Shown piece after piece: positions 34,378 to 43,846 of a DNA stretch of 64,000 bases (within the stretch, counting starts at the first letter, position 1; every line of letters begins with the position of its first letter). Source of the DNA: a virus; IMG/VR virus record IMGVR_UViG_3300046170_000148, positions 62,001-126,000 of that record. One strand, written 5' to 3'. The position numbers and the translations under genes are program-made. The notes beneath the pieces were generated by a model. The model was not told the DNA's origin, made no database searches, and was given only the letters and a program-made list of their open reading frames with translations.

Positions 34378-34852
34378 TCTTCTTTGCGCCTCTTTTTCTT
34401 GCGAGCTCTGACTTACGAACCGTTGGAAGAAGTTTCTTCGCGATTCTGTCAATGCGTGAACCCATTTTACTTACACGCTTCTCAATCTCTGCGCGGCGAG
34501 CTACTGACAACTCAGACTTATCTATACCCTTAGTAATCTTCTTGACGATTGCTCCACGGGCCTGACGGCGAGCGCGTTTCTTTAACGTATCCATATTCGC
34601 AACACGGCGTGCTGCAATCTTACGTCCTCGCGCAATCTTCGCTTTATTCTTCTTGAGATTTCTTGCCAGTTTACGGCGTTGTTGGACAGTGAGTGCTTCT
34701 GTCTCTATAGGCGCGTGGGTGGAAGAATACTCTGCATCCGTTCCTGCACCGATATCACGCTTACGTTTCTTTGCGTTATATGCCTGTTGAGGGTCACCCG
34801 TTTGGGTGTAGTCAACGTTGATAAAAGTCTTCAGGCTCATTGGTTTAGCCAT
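34370..34852 (-). CDS. Conserved highly basic phage protein
   Basis: Encodes 160 residues, rich in Arg and Lys throughout (QQRRKLARNLKKNKAKIARG, KKRARRQARGAIVKKITKGI). The N-terminus MAKPMSLKTFINVDYTQTGD and the Q-Q-R-R-K-x-A-R core are shared by small basic proteins of marine T4-like phages found beside the nucleotidyltransferase gene. Probably nucleic-acid binding. A hairpin lies 29 bases upstream of the start. Confidence 0.62.
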   Translation of the reverse strand: MAKPMSLKTFINVDYTQTGDPQQAYNAKKRKRDIGAGTDAEYSSTHAPIETEALTVQQRRKLARNLKKNKAKIARGRKIAARRVANMDTLKKRARRQARGAIVKKITKGIDKSELSVARRAEIEKRVSKMGSRIDRIAKKLLPTVRKSELARKRGAKKSD

Positions 34853-34880
34853 TTTATTACCTCTTCGGTTTATCCCATCC

Positions 34881-34902
34881 CTTCAGTATGTCAGGACTGA
34901 AG
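34881..34902 (-). promoter_or_regulatory. Leader hairpin before basic protein gene
   Basis: CTTCAGT-CCTGACAT-ACTGAAG, a perfect seven-pair stem with an eight-base loop, lies just after the upstream stop codon and before the next gene. No T tract follows. A TATAAT-like sequence sits on its upstream side (GTATAATAAC), but no -35 partner is visible. Confidence 0.45.
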
Positions 34903-34905
34903 TTA

Positions 34906-36093
34906 TTATACGAAAATTCTAAAGCGGTCAACCAACTTGACCGCATCACCACCTAATTTATCAATAGCAACAAAACCCTCTGCGCCAGTGCGAACCTTAT
35001 AACCTTTTTTGGTTTGCACAAATGCATCATAGTTTGCAATACTATTAAGTTTATTTATAAGTTTTAGTTTCGCTAATACAATATTTTTCTGTAAATCAAA
35101 CATGTTTACAAGAGATTTTTTGTTCCGTGTAGAGAAGAACTTCATGATTTCATCCAACTTTGCTTGTTGAACCATGCGACCCTTCTCTGATTTACGTTTC
35201 TCCATCTCTTTTACAAACTTATTGTCAATCCATTTGATAAGACCTGTAACATGTTTGTTACTATTCGGAATGACCTGACCCTCACGCACGAAGGTGTTAT
35301 TGTATTGTTCAATCAATCGTGCGAGTTCTTGGTTCTTTTCCAGTTCACGCAAGGTCGAACCCGCAATACTGTTGAAGAGTTTACCAGCCGTTGACAGATG
35401 CTTGGTCACCTCGGCGGTCTCTTTCTTGTTCATTGTCGCACCACCGACATCACGCAACATTGCGTCAGCAGAGTATACATTCTTAGAGGTCTTAAACTTT
35501 GATACATCAACACCGTAGGATGCCTTCATGCTTTCAAAGTCACTCCCTTTGTAGGTTGTGTGCCAGACGATTCCGATTTGCGCTTTGCGAACTGATTCTG
35601 CCTGTTCGTATGGAACTGCGTATATGATTGTATTGGGGTGGAAGGTTGTATACTTCTGACCATCAATCGTTTCATTCTTTAGGTCTGCTTTTGAAAACAA
35701 GAAGTCACCCTGAACGACACCCTTGATGCCCAGTTCAGGTAGGTAACGAAGTGCAGCCTTCATCTTGTCTGCAAGGTCACCTGACATCTCTGCGTCAATC
35801 TCTGCGGCAGACTTATAGATTTTAGGATTCTTCGCAAAGATACCTTTCTTCGCAACAAAGAAGTTCCCGTCTGACGGGTCTTGTCCTGCGAAGATTGCAG
35901 GCGCACCATCCCACTTGACCGATAGTTTAGAACTGGTCTCACCCGCAAGCATGTCACGAAGTTCACGCAATGCATTGATTGCCTGACGAGTTCCGTTCAC
36001 ACCACCATAGAGAACCTTGTCCTCGATATGAGTCATGTGAGTATTCTTTTGCTCACGGAGAAAATCTGGGAAGTGAAGTATCGTGGTGGTCAT
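34906..36093 (-). CDS. DUF6267-like, ligase-type nucleotidyltransferase-like protein
   Basis: Encodes 395 residues. SSKLSVKWDGAPAIFAGQDP contains K-x-D-G, the adenylation motif of DNA/RNA ligases and capping enzymes, here K-W-D-G-A-P-A. KGVVQGDFLFSKADL and TTFHPNTIIYAVPYEQAE follow as possible motifs III and IIIa, and GAEGFVAI with a downstream K resembles motif IV/V. The family is known from T4-like marine phages as a domain of unknown function. Ligase activity is not proven. It lies directly behind another conserved gene with a one-base overlap. Confidence 0.68.
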   Translation of the reverse strand: MTTTILHFPDFLREQKNTHMTHIEDKVLYGGVNGTRQAINALRELRDMLAGETSSKLSVKWDGAPAIFAGQDPSDGNFFVAKKGIFAKNPKIYKSAAEIDAEMSGDLADKMKAALRYLPELGIKGVVQGDFLFSKADLKNETIDGQKYTTFHPNTIIYAVPYEQAESVRKAQIGIVWHTTYKGSDFESMKASYGVDVSKFKTSKNVYSADAMLRDVGGATMNKKETAEVTKHLSTAGKLFNSIAGSTLRELEKNQELARLIEQYNNTFVREGQVIPNSNKHVTGLIKWIDNKFVKEMEKRKSEKGRMVQQAKLDEIMKFFSTRNKKSLVNMFDLQKNIVLAKLKLINKLNSIANYDAFVQTKKGYKVRTGAEGFVAIDKLGGDAVKLVDRFRIFV

Positions 36094-37392
36094 TACATTA
36101 CCTTCAAATGGACTGCGGAGTCTTTGGTTTGGGATTTAGCAATACGGTAAAGATATTCGATTACCTGTTGTTCTCTACCTTCGATTGCGGTAAACAGTTC
36201 GGTTACCATATACTTAGACATCAACCAATCAACCTGTTTTCCCTCTAGTTTTTTGATGAACTGTTCTTTGGTCATCTTTGGATTATTGCTCATCGAATAG
36301 TTCTGATAGAACTGAGTGTAGAACTTATCAGGACTTGATTTGAAAAGACGTTCAATCACCTTCTTATCAGTCAGAGGTCTACCGACTGCGAGTTTCATTG
36401 CCTCACTGATACCACCGTATGATACCTTACCATGCTTTGCTTTAGTAGCGACAATCTCACATTGGAAGGTTGGGAAGGTTCGGAACTGAATCTGACCTTT
36501 ACCAGCAAAGTATAGATAACCATCTTTGGCAGCAAAGAACTCTCTCTTACCGTATGTCTTGGTTGTAAACTTCGGCGCTTTGAACGGCTTCTTATAGTTC
36601 ACCTGAACCAGTTTCGGTTTCTTACCAATTTTCTTGAGAGAGATGCCCTATGATATCTCTCTCCGCATATGCCTTCAACAACTCGTTATTGAGTTCTGAG
36701 ATACTCGATGCGTTGAGAATATTGTATTTGTTCTCTGCGCCTCTCGCAACTGCCCAGATATCTGCGGGAGTCCACTTGTTTACGTTCTTAAATATTTTCT
36801 CTTGTCGATTAAGTTCTTTGAATTTGTTCTCAAGTGCATCAACCCACGAAGAACCACGATGCCATGTATACTGTTTGCGTTTGAGTGCCTTGTGTAATAG
36901 TCTTGCACCGTTGATAGATGATGCAATCCAACCGTCATCTGACAGAAGGATTTCATCTATCTTCGCGTCACTGTTTACCTTTGCGTATGCAGCCTTCAAG
37001 TCATCAGGGGAGAACTTTGTATTTGGATTGTCCCAGATTACTTGTGCATATACACATTGTGCGGATTCGGTTGCACGGGTCTGGTCTGCACCACCACCCG
37101 AACCACGAGTTCCGCCACCGAACTCCTGAGACTTCTTGAGTTTACCGAATCCAAACTCTTCACCATCAGCCGTCACCAATGGTTTCGTAGACAGACCTTT
37201 CTTATTTCCTGTGCGGATTGCTTTTTCAATGTCTGCGCTGTATTGAATAACAACCTTGTCACCACTCGTAAGTTCGAATGGTTCACCCATTTTCATCTTT
37301 TTGATGAAGAGGTCTGCCCGATATTCTCTGTCTGGACGGATTATTTCCGCAAACGAGAGAACACTTTCACTGAGTTCGTTAAGAGATAACAT
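36093..37392 (-). CDS. Conserved T4-like marine phage protein (frame interrupted once)
   Basis: Two frames join into 432 residues if one base is removed from the CCC run at 36646-36648: AYAERDIIGISLKKIGKKPK then runs into LVQVNYKKPFKAPKFTTKTY. The L/I-I-G-I-S-L-K-K segment is a strongly conserved landmark in related phage proteins, which supports the repair. The N-terminal part has RTGNKKGLSTKPLVTADG and GGGTRGSGGGADQTRATESA, a glycine-rich loop. KWTPADIWAVARG is also conserved. Its function is unknown. The fold is possibly PD-(D/E)XK-like given the D-I-W and G-x-S-x-K-K spacing, but this is uncertain. Confidence 0.68.
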
Positions 37393-37426
37393 CGATTTCC
37401 CATTTATACAAATAGTATTATACCAC

Positions 37427-37434
37427 TATTTATA
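37427..37434 (-). promoter_or_regulatory. T4-type late promoter TATAAATA
   Basis: TATAAATAGTGG lies 35 bases before the ATG of the next gene and overlaps the TAA stop of the nuclease gene. A second related box, TATAAATG, occurs closer to the start near 37.40 kb. The octamer position fits late expression of the genes to the left. Confidence 0.6.
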
Positions 37435-38110
37435 ATAAAATGGAAGTCGAATCTTGCTCTTCGTTATACTTTTTGATGGTGTCACGCAAAGAATTTATCC
37501 AGTTATCACGATGTTCGACAAAGATTTGTGGTTTATCCATACCATCAACACTGATGATAGTCACCAACTGTGTGATAGGTTGTCCCGTGCGTTCTTCCCA
37601 CATAATAGCATATGCGGCTTCCTGCATGAAGTAGTTGTTAATCCAACTCTTCTGTTTCTTCTTCATTGCAGTCTTGAAGTCGATGATAGACAGTTTACCA
37701 TCAAACTCAGCAACACAGTCAACACGACCAGCAACACCCAAGTGTGTAGAGTAGAGCGGTGCTTCCTGTGCGTAGACAGTTCCAATCAAACCATCAAGAA
37801 TTGGTTTCATAACATTGAATGAGTGAATGATGTCTGGAGTATAACCGTCTTTGTAGTTCGGGTCATTGTCAATATACTTCTCAGTGATTTCGTGAACACG
37901 AGTTCCGCGACCTGATGCACGACCAGAGATTTTGTTTGCCTCTGCTTCACCAACACGTTTACGCCACTTTGCGATAGAGTCACGAGATAGAATAGACAGG
38001 ACAGTTGTGATAGATGGAAGGTCGATTCCTTCGGGGGTCTTATACTTACGTCCAGAGTCGGTTGTCACCGCATTCATTTCAGTTAGTTCTACTTGTTCAT
38101 GATTAAACAT
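37430..38110 (-). CDS. PD-(D/E)XK-superfamily nuclease (Cas4/RecB-like)
   Basis: Encodes 226 residues. LPSITTVLSILSRDSIAKWR is the common N-terminal helix. GRGTRVHEITEKYID supplies the early G-x-x-x-H-E motif. HLGVAGRVDCVAEFDGKLSI and IDFKTAMKKK give the catalytic G-R-V-D ... D-F-K-T, and FMQEAAYAIMWEER the downstream Q-x-x-x-Y helix. These are the RecB-type exonuclease motifs in order. Such phage nucleases act in recombination or host DNA degradation. No Cys cluster of true Cas4 is visible. ATGTTTAA overlap with the upstream gene. Confidence 0.85.
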   Translation of the reverse strand: MFNHEQVELTEMNAVTTDSGRKYKTPEGIDLPSITTVLSILSRDSIAKWRKRVGEAEANKISGRASGRGTRVHEITEKYIDNDPNYKDGYTPDIIHSFNVMKPILDGLIGTVYAQEAPLYSTHLGVAGRVDCVAEFDGKLSIIDFKTAMKKKQKSWINNYFMQEAAYAIMWEERTGQPITQLVTIISVDGMDKPQIFVEHRDNWINSLRDTIKKYNEEQDSTSILL

Positions 38111-38696
38111 TTCGTATATTTTCCATTTTATTTCGTGCTGCTTTCCACTGAGTATATGTCAATGGTTGACGAGCCTTACCACATTTGAGTTTGCGTTTGG
38201 CGAACTCTTCCTTGAGTATCTTCTTGGCATCTGCACCGATGAATGCACCGACCAGTTCCAACAAGGCACGGCGGAAAGAACGACCATGATGCATGTGACC
38301 CAAACAATGTGTCAACTCATGCAACAGAGTGTATTCGTCCAACCCTGCTTTACTATCTAGGACTACCGACCAACCGTCAGTCCAACCAGCAGTGCCACGA
38401 CCCGTGTTGCGTTCTTTGAGAACAACTGCGGGTTGCTTCATGAGGTTACGGTCTGTGCGACCTTCTAGTTTCCAGACCTTCTGCCACTTCTTGGTCGCAT
38501 AGATTTGCTTTGCACGTTTCTGTGCTTCTTTCAGATTTTCGAACTCTTTGACTTTGTATCGTCTCTGAAAGGCAAACTCTGCTTGATAGGTCTTAGACTT
38601 CTCTGAGTCCACTCGACCAGCAGCACCACGGTTTTGTTTGTGACTATGCTTTCGTTTATATTCAGCATACAACATTTTCAACGCATCTAGTTCCAT
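38103..38696 (-). CDS. SprT-like zinc metallopeptidase
   Basis: Encodes 197 residues. YTLLHELTHCLGHMHHGRSF contains H-E-L-T-H with a third His 6-7 residues on, a zincin active site as in SprT/Spartan-like proteins. Upstream, VWKLEGRTDRNLMKQPAVVL and WSVVLDSKAGLDEY fit the beta-hairpin before the helix. A lysine-rich tail (CGKARQPLTYTQWKAAR) follows. SprT-like proteases can digest protein crosslinked to DNA; the phage role is unknown. A second metallopeptidase gene lies directly upstream. Confidence 0.75.
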   Translation of the reverse strand: MELDALKMLYAEYKRKHSHKQNRGAAGRVDSEKSKTYQAEFAFQRRYKVKEFENLKEAQKRAKQIYATKKWQKVWKLEGRTDRNLMKQPAVVLKERNTGRGTAGWTDGWSVVLDSKAGLDEYTLLHELTHCLGHMHHGRSFRRALLELVGAFIGADAKKILKEEFAKRKLKCGKARQPLTYTQWKAARNKMENIRNV

Positions 38697-39133
38697 TGTG
38701 CTAACATGTCCTTTGCTTCTTGTGATACCTGTGCTTCACGACCATACGCATCGATTTCCCACGGTTGGTCTTCATACTTTGTATTCGTATGATACTCACC
38801 ATCCCACTCGGCAACTTTAACCAGACAGTCGTTGACAATCTGAATACCGTGGTCATTCAACCGACCACTGGCAATCTGTTGAGCATGAATCATCTCATGA
38901 GCAATGTTGACTTTGATAGTCTCAATATCAAGAGCCTCACCTTGAACGTGTGTAGCAATCTCGATATCGATGTCTTCGGCATCACCGTAACAATAACCAC
39001 CAGCATCACCATCACACTTCTTCATCAAGTCAATGCGAAGGTCACCCTCATGACTGTCAAGATTGAGAATCACAGCAACTGCGTTGATGTAATCCTCAAC
39101 CTCATAACCATTGTCTTCCAAATAAATATTCAT
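38687..39133 (-). CDS. Putative zinc metallopeptidase with HExxH motif
   Basis: Encodes 148 residues from MNIYLEDNGYEVEDY; the GAGG before this ATG supports it over an earlier start. TIKVNIAHEMIHAQQIASGR holds the H-E-M-I-H zinc site, and the acidic C-terminal half (PWEIDAYGREAQVSQEAKD) could give the third Glu ligand. The N-terminal part is acidic, with two Cys (KKCDGDAGGYCYGD). Small cryptic zincins of this type are found in large phages. A sigma70-like promoter is 30 bases upstream. Confidence 0.68.
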   Translation of the reverse strand: MNIYLEDNGYEVEDYINAVAVILNLDSHEGDLRIDLMKKCDGDAGGYCYGDAEDIDIEIATHVQGEALDIETIKVNIAHEMIHAQQIASGRLNDHGIQIVNDCLVKVAEWDGEYHTNTKYEDQPWEIDAYGREAQVSQEAKDMLAQWN

Positions 39134-39160
39134 AACAACCTCTCTTCTCACTATACCTTT

Positions 39161-39189
39161 ATAGTATCAGCTTGGGCAGAAATTGTCAA
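39161..39189 (-). promoter_or_regulatory. Sigma70-like early promoter (TTGACA-17-TACTAT)
   Basis: TTGACA, 17-base spacer, TACTAT, followed by AAAGGTATAG and a GAGAGG ribosome-binding site before the metallopeptidase ATG. It would drive the peptidase pair and the nuclease gene. Confidence 0.8.
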
Positions 39190-39218
39190 GAACTTTCTTT
39201 CATAACAATATCAATGGC

Positions 39219-39788
39219 TTAGACAGGAGCTCCAGTCACTTCGAGACTTTCCAGAACTTTTAGGACATTCTGTGGAGATGATTCGCCATATGGGTCTTCA
39301 CCATGATTGTCCCCAAAGTCTGGTTCTGGTAAGAATGCCTCGACCACACCATTATCAACAATCATTGCATAACGCCATGAACGATACCCGAAACCAAGAT
39401 TTGCTTTGTCAACCAACATACCCATCTTGCGAGTAAACTCACCCGAACCATCAGGAACAACTTTCACATGTTCGAGGTTCTGGTCTTTTGCCCAACAGTT
39501 CATTACGAAACTGTCATTGACTGATACACAATAGACATCATCGATACCATACTTTGCAAACTCACCTTCAGCCATCAGACGCTCAAAGTCAGGCAACTGA
39601 TATGTTGAACACGTTGGAGTAAATGCGCCTGGCAGTGAGAACACCACCACACGTTTATGTAAGTCTTTACCACCGAATAGAAACGAACTATTTACTTGTC
39701 GCCATTCAAATGGATTGTCTCCACCCAGTTCATCATTACGAACACGGGTTGGAAATGTTACTTGAGGTAATACAACACCTTTATTCAT
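39219..39788 (-). CDS. Peroxiredoxin (Prx5-like)
   Basis: Encodes 189 residues. RVVVFSLPGAFTPTCSTYQL contains the peroxidatic Cys in P-G-A-F-T-P-T-C-S, the exact Prx5-family form. NDSFVMNCWAKDQ holds a second conserved Cys, and FGYRSWRYAMIVDNGVVEAF the Arg that activates the peroxide. No glutaredoxin domain is fused. It reduces hydrogen or alkyl peroxides and may protect the infected cell from photo-oxidative stress. The gene is coupled to a 45-residue gene upstream by an ATGAATAA overlap. Confidence 0.9.
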   Translation of the reverse strand: MNKGVVLPQVTFPTRVRNDELGGDNPFEWRQVNSSFLFGGKDLHKRVVVFSLPGAFTPTCSTYQLPDFERLMAEGEFAKYGIDDVYCVSVNDSFVMNCWAKDQNLEHVKVVPDGSGEFTRKMGMLVDKANLGFGYRSWRYAMIVDNGVVEAFLPEPDFGDNHGEDPYGESSPQNVLKVLESLEVTGAPV

Positions 39789-39918
39789 CGTCTTTATTTT
39801 CCCTTATACGCCACGGACGAACATCTTCGCCCAGCGAATCTTCATAGTTTATATTGTAGTAGGCAGGATAAAAAATCCTACCCACCAGATTTCCAATCCA
39901 ATCAAGAAGCGAGAGCAT
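39781..39918 (-). CDS. Small conserved protein between DUF932 gene and peroxiredoxin
   Basis: Encodes 45 residues starting MLSLLDWIGNLVGRIFYPAY; the ATG lies within the end of the DUF932 gene, and the stop overlaps the peroxiredoxin start. The second half, YEDSLGEDVRPWRIRENKDD, is charged; an E-D-V-R-P-W-x-I core is seen in other short phage proteins. The double overlap and coding periodicity argue for a real gene filling the gap. An amphipathic N-terminal helix may bind the membrane. Confidence 0.65.
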   Translation of the reverse strand: MLSLLDWIGNLVGRIFYPAYYNINYEDSLGEDVRPWRIRENKDDE

Positions 39919-40852
39919 ATTCTACTGCTTTCTCGACTGCTTTGACTTTGCGTGATTGGTTTGCACCAAACCATGCAGAAGTCAAACGTGTGTCTGCCTC
40001 ACGACCCATCTTGTGGTCAGTCAGGTAGGTCACGCTATTTAGTGCTTGCCACCATGTGCCTTCACCAAACTCTGCGCCAGGCTGAGTTTCCAGAACCTCA
40101 TATGCTTTCTTCGCATTGGTGGTCAGGTCTTCGACAGACTGGACATTAACTTCACTCTTACCTTGATAGGTGCGAGGGAATACTTCGTTGTAATACTCAA
40201 CCAGTGAACCAACCGTGAAACGTTTGGACGAAAGAAACTCTGCGGTCTCTTTATACTGTTGGAACTTCTCATGAGCAATACCCAGAGTTTCTTTCACGGA
40301 GTCAGGATTGAATGCAGTGCGGTGGTTCAGAGATACCGAATTTGCAACCTTCTGACCAAGCGACAGTGACAGTGTGTTGTTGCACACTACACGAATCGGA
40401 GTGAACCGAACATCGATGGACTTACCATACTGATGCGGGTTAGAGAACAAAAGGTATGAGTCAACTTGGTCACCACCAAGAATGTCAAAGGTGTCTTTTA
40501 CTTTCGCAAGACCCCACACCATGTTACCATCTTTGAGTGAACCAGCGGTGTGCATTTCCATATCACCCGCAAGAACATACTCAGAGAAGAACTCAAACGC
40601 TTCGCTGTTCTGAACTGGATTCCATCCTTTACCGATGACATCCAGAACTTTGTTGTCAGAGGAACGGACAAGCGCTTGTTTACCTTCTACTGTTGCACCA
40701 GACGATGTTACGAGGTCTTCCTTCTCAACTGTCCAGTCCAGACCAGCCTTCTCCATCATCTGACGGGGAGTCAGGTCATTTGATACAGGAACACCGAGAC
40801 CGTGCCACGGAACTTCTCCTGCGTATGCCATTGTTTCTACTGCATGTGCCAT
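39902..40852 (-). CDS. DUF932 phage/plasmid-like protein
   Basis: Encodes 316 residues. MAHAVETMAYAGEVPWHGLG, LDWTVEKEDLVTS and FTPIRVVCNNTLSLSLG are the standard landmarks of the DUF932 family (length about 300-330). Members occur widely in phages and plasmids; the function is unknown. A strong ribosome-binding site (AAGGAG) and a canonical early promoter precede it. The later start chosen here matches family N-termini. Confidence 0.88.
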   Translation of the reverse strand: MAHAVETMAYAGEVPWHGLGVPVSNDLTPRQMMEKAGLDWTVEKEDLVTSSGATVEGKQALVRSSDNKVLDVIGKGWNPVQNSEAFEFFSEYVLAGDMEMHTAGSLKDGNMVWGLAKVKDTFDILGGDQVDSYLLFSNPHQYGKSIDVRFTPIRVVCNNTLSLSLGQKVANSVSLNHRTAFNPDSVKETLGIAHEKFQQYKETAEFLSSKRFTVGSLVEYYNEVFPRTYQGKSEVNVQSVEDLTTNAKKAYEVLETQPGAEFGEGTWWQALNSVTYLTDHKMGREADTRLTSAWFGANQSRKVKAVEKAVEYALAS

Positions 40853-40886
40853 AATCAATCTCCTTCTATTTCTCGATTATGTTCTT

Positions 40887-40915
40887 ATAATAACACAAAC
40901 TTATAATAAAGTCAA
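40887..40915 (-). promoter_or_regulatory. Sigma70-like early promoter (TTGACT-17-TATTAT)
   Basis: TTGACT, 17 bases, TATTAT on the coding strand, 35 bases before the DUF932 ATG. It lies right after the cyclase stop codon and so divides the late curli-cyclase unit from the early gene. Confidence 0.8.
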
Positions 40916-40923
40916 GCGTTTTT

Positions 40924-42742
40924 TTACGCTCTAGGAGAAAAAATTTCAATCAATTCATCTTTACCCTTCACCTTGATATCACCAATCTTCTTGGTTGGCA
41001 TATCAATCTGGTCATTCGTATAAGATGATATGATAGTCTTGTAATCTATGTAGTCGCCTCGTGCGGCAGTGGCTTCTAGTCTTGCTGCAAGGTTGACCGC
41101 ATCTCCAATAACTGAGTAATCAAATCTGGATTCAGAACCCATGTTGCCAACAATACAGTCCCCAGTGTTAATTCCAGTCCCCACGTTGATAGGAGGGAGA
41201 CCAGCTTCTTCATATTTTTTTCTAAGTTCATTGGTCTTTTCCTCAATCTGAATAGCAGACTTCACTGCCATCTCTGCGTGGTTAGGGCAAGGTAACGGTG
41301 CGTTCCAGAATGCCATGATACAATCACCCATATACTTATCTATAGTGCCGCCATTGTCTTGAATGATTTTAGTCATCTGATTCAGATAATCATTGATAAG
41401 ATGCACGAGCCCTTCAGGGGTCATCGTTGTTTTTGTAGTGTTCTGATATCGGGGTGAACCCACAGATATCCATAAACAGGAATGTCATCTCTTTGCGTTC
41501 ACCACCCAACTTCATGAGACTTGGGTCTTTGGCAAGCATGTCAACCATGTCGGGTGATAGGTATGTCCCGAACTGACCCTTAATCATTTGTTTCGCCTTG
41601 AACTGCGTATAGAACTGCACAAACGAACCGTGTGCGAAGATTATAACAAATGTTATAACAGGGAAGATAGGGTCAAGGAGCATAAAGGTATTGTCGAATA
41701 TCAGTGACGCACCATTCACGAAACTTGAACTGATGATGAGGAAAACTACCCCCGAAATCACGATAGAGAGTTTAGATAACATGAATAGTATCACTATCGA
41801 TACCACTATCGTTGCGAAAAGTTCATAAAACTTAAACTCTGGCATTCGTGTGATAGTCACACCGTCAATCATCGTCTTCAACAGGTTTGCCTGAATGTCG
41901 TGGGGATACATCGCACCAACAGGAGTTGATACAACAGATGTTCCCTTGAAGGTCGCACCCAGTATCGCAATGCTTCCTGCGGGTATCTGGTCTATCTCTG
42001 TGAAGGAATATCTCTTGAACTCGTTCCAGAATGCGATACGCACATTACTATTATCGTCTGTCTGCACCACATCAAACTTCGGTATGCGAACAAATCGTAT
42101 TCCATAATCGTCTGTCTTGACTTGATAGGATACATCACCCGCAGCCACACGAAGGATATCCAATGCAAAGGCAGGATACATGCGACCCTCAAAATTCTCA
42201 ATCAAGGGGACTCTGCGTGTGATACCATCAGTGTCTTGTGTAGATGACATTGTTCCATAACCGATTGCAGCGTCCATGATTTCAGGTCGCGCAAATAACA
42301 TACCCTCAAGTTCAGGTCGGAACTCTACTGCGTCTCTTTCACCGAATGTTGCTACACCTACAGGTTTTGGTCGGGAGTCTATGTTCGTCTTATCGTTTGG
42401 TGCAATGGATACTACTGCGTTCATATCAAACAACGCATCAGCAAGTGCGTCATCACCACCGAACCTGTCTGGTTCTGACAACAAGATATTGATACCCAGT
42501 ATCGAGTTATTGAGTTTTACCAACTCATCTGCCATCGTTTCGCGGGGAATAGGATACTGACCGAACTCCTCTAGAGTCAGCTCGTCAATATCAATAAGGA
42601 CAATCTGTTCTGATTGTTTAGCGTCCTGTCCTCTTTGCATCGAGTCAAAGAAAGACAGTCTTGCACTTTCGAGTAGAAAGGGGTCAAGCAGTCTCAGGGT
42701 TACCATCAACCCCAGAGTAATAAGGACGTGCCACGTTTTCAT
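40924..42742 (-). CDS. CHASE2-domain class III adenylate/guanylate cyclase (frame interrupted once)
   Basis: Encodes 605 residues after removing one base from the GGGG run at 41417-41420. Residues 1-20 form a membrane anchor; residues about 40-310 are a periplasmic CHASE2 sensor (IVLIDIDELTLEEFGQYPIP near its start, AILGATFKGTSVVSTPVGAM near its end); two or three helices follow. The cyclase domain begins at MTFLFMDICGFTPIS, with metal-binding Asp, then DKYMGDCIMAFWNAP with the second Asp, and GINTGDCIVGNMGSESRFDY followed by SVIGDAVNLAARLE with the transition-state Asn and Arg. All catalytic residues look present, so cAMP or cGMP synthesis is expected. It is the last gene of the csgF-csgG unit. 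Confidence 0.9.
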
Positions 42743-43846
42743 TGTTTGATATTTATAGTAGAACTACCACCACCGTTTACGGTGATAGGGTCAAACTCTC
42801 GGCCTTCGGTATCGAGGTTTATTGTTGTCTCTTCGTTATTCGATACAGATATCTCTACGATGTTCTGCACATTTCGAATCAAAGTGACTTTCTCACCATC
42901 GACAATCGTGTTGATTTGTGTATCTCCGTCAAACCCTTCTAGTGTCCCTTCTACAAGCGTTTCGCCTTTGTCTTCCTTTTCTTTCAACAACTCTGCGTCT
43001 AGGTCAGAGTATGTGTCAAGTAGATTTGTCAGGAAGTCCACATCCAGATAGTCAATGTCTAGTTCTGTAAACTCCAGATAATCACGTTCTAGTTCATCAT
43101 CTTCGAGTAGTTGCTCATCGAGAAAATCGATATCAAGAGGATTGATATTCTGCCGACTATTTACTGACGTATAGAACTCTTGTTCTGTCATTCTCTCTTT
43201 AGGTGGATTGATAATCAAAATGTTATCCAGCATATCTAGAGTCAAGTCTAGAATAGCAGGATTGCTGGGAGGCATTTCACTCACAGAGGTTGTAGTGGAT
43301 TGAAACGGTTTATTCAATACCACCTCACCAGTCATAGTTGCAACAATAATTTCACCCGATGATATCCCATTCACATCGGGTAACAGCACTACAAGTGTGC
43401 GACCAAACTCGTCTACGGTCACAGTAAAGTCTGTGCCGCGAATACCGATTGAGGCAGTCGGTGTTCTCAATCTAATATTCTCTTTTTCAATCGTCCCAAG
43501 TTTGCCTGTAATGAAACGAGCAGTTCCCTGCGCGAATGTCATTGCAAGGTCAGACTTGCTTGGGTCATCATCAAACACCACATTGTCAATCACAATGCGT
43601 GTGTGTTCGGTCATGCGAAGTTTCGAATCATCGACAAACTTCACCTGCATACGCCCCTCGCCTGTGCGAAGGTCGTCTTTTGATATTATATCGAACCCTT
43701 TTTCAGGTTCGAGTTCATTGGTATCTCTTACAACTTGTCTCCAGCCGACTGCGTCGGTCAATGAGACCTACATCCTTACTGACAGCCGGTAGCGGTGCCA
43801 GAATCAGACTGAGCGATGCATAGAGTATTATCCGTGGTAGCGTCAC
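42739..43846 (-). CDS. Periplasmic FecR-domain protein (frame interrupted once)
   Basis: A GTG at 43846 gives a clear signal peptide, VTLPRIILYASLSLILAPLP followed by AVS. Removing one base from the GG at 43756-43757 links KDVGLID to DAVGWRQVVRDTNELEPEKG, giving 368 residues. GFDIISKDDLRTGEGRMQVK and FVDDSKLRMTEHTRIVID form the FecR beta-domain, and RTPTASIGIRGTDFTVTVDE its second conserved block. The C-terminal part is strongly acidic (ELERDYLEFTELDIDYLDVD) with leucine spacing. FecR domains in such gene sets are thought to bind or sense in the periplasm. ATGA overlap with the CHASE2 cyclase and 71-base overlap with the curlin-like gene tie the three together. Confidence 0.85.

Noticed and set aside
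35052-35059. TATAAATA octamer inside the ligase-like gene
   Set aside because: Coding sequence (K-L-I-N-K) with no gene start nearby.
39862-39882. GGTAGGAT/ATCCTGCC hairpin resembling a terminator
   Set aside because: It falls within the coding sequence of the 45-residue gene that overlaps both neighbours, and no T tract follows.
41414-41463. Programmed frameshift joining the two halves of the cyclase
   Set aside because: No slippery heptamer or downstream pseudoknot is evident, and the same one-base excess occurs in 16 unrelated genes. An inserted base is simpler.
42750-42757. TATAAATA octamer before the CHASE2 cyclase gene
   Set aside because: It is within the last codons of the FecR gene (T-I-N-I-K) and only seven bases from the cyclase ATG. 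With the late promoter at 46348 and an ATGA overlap, an independent promoter is not needed.
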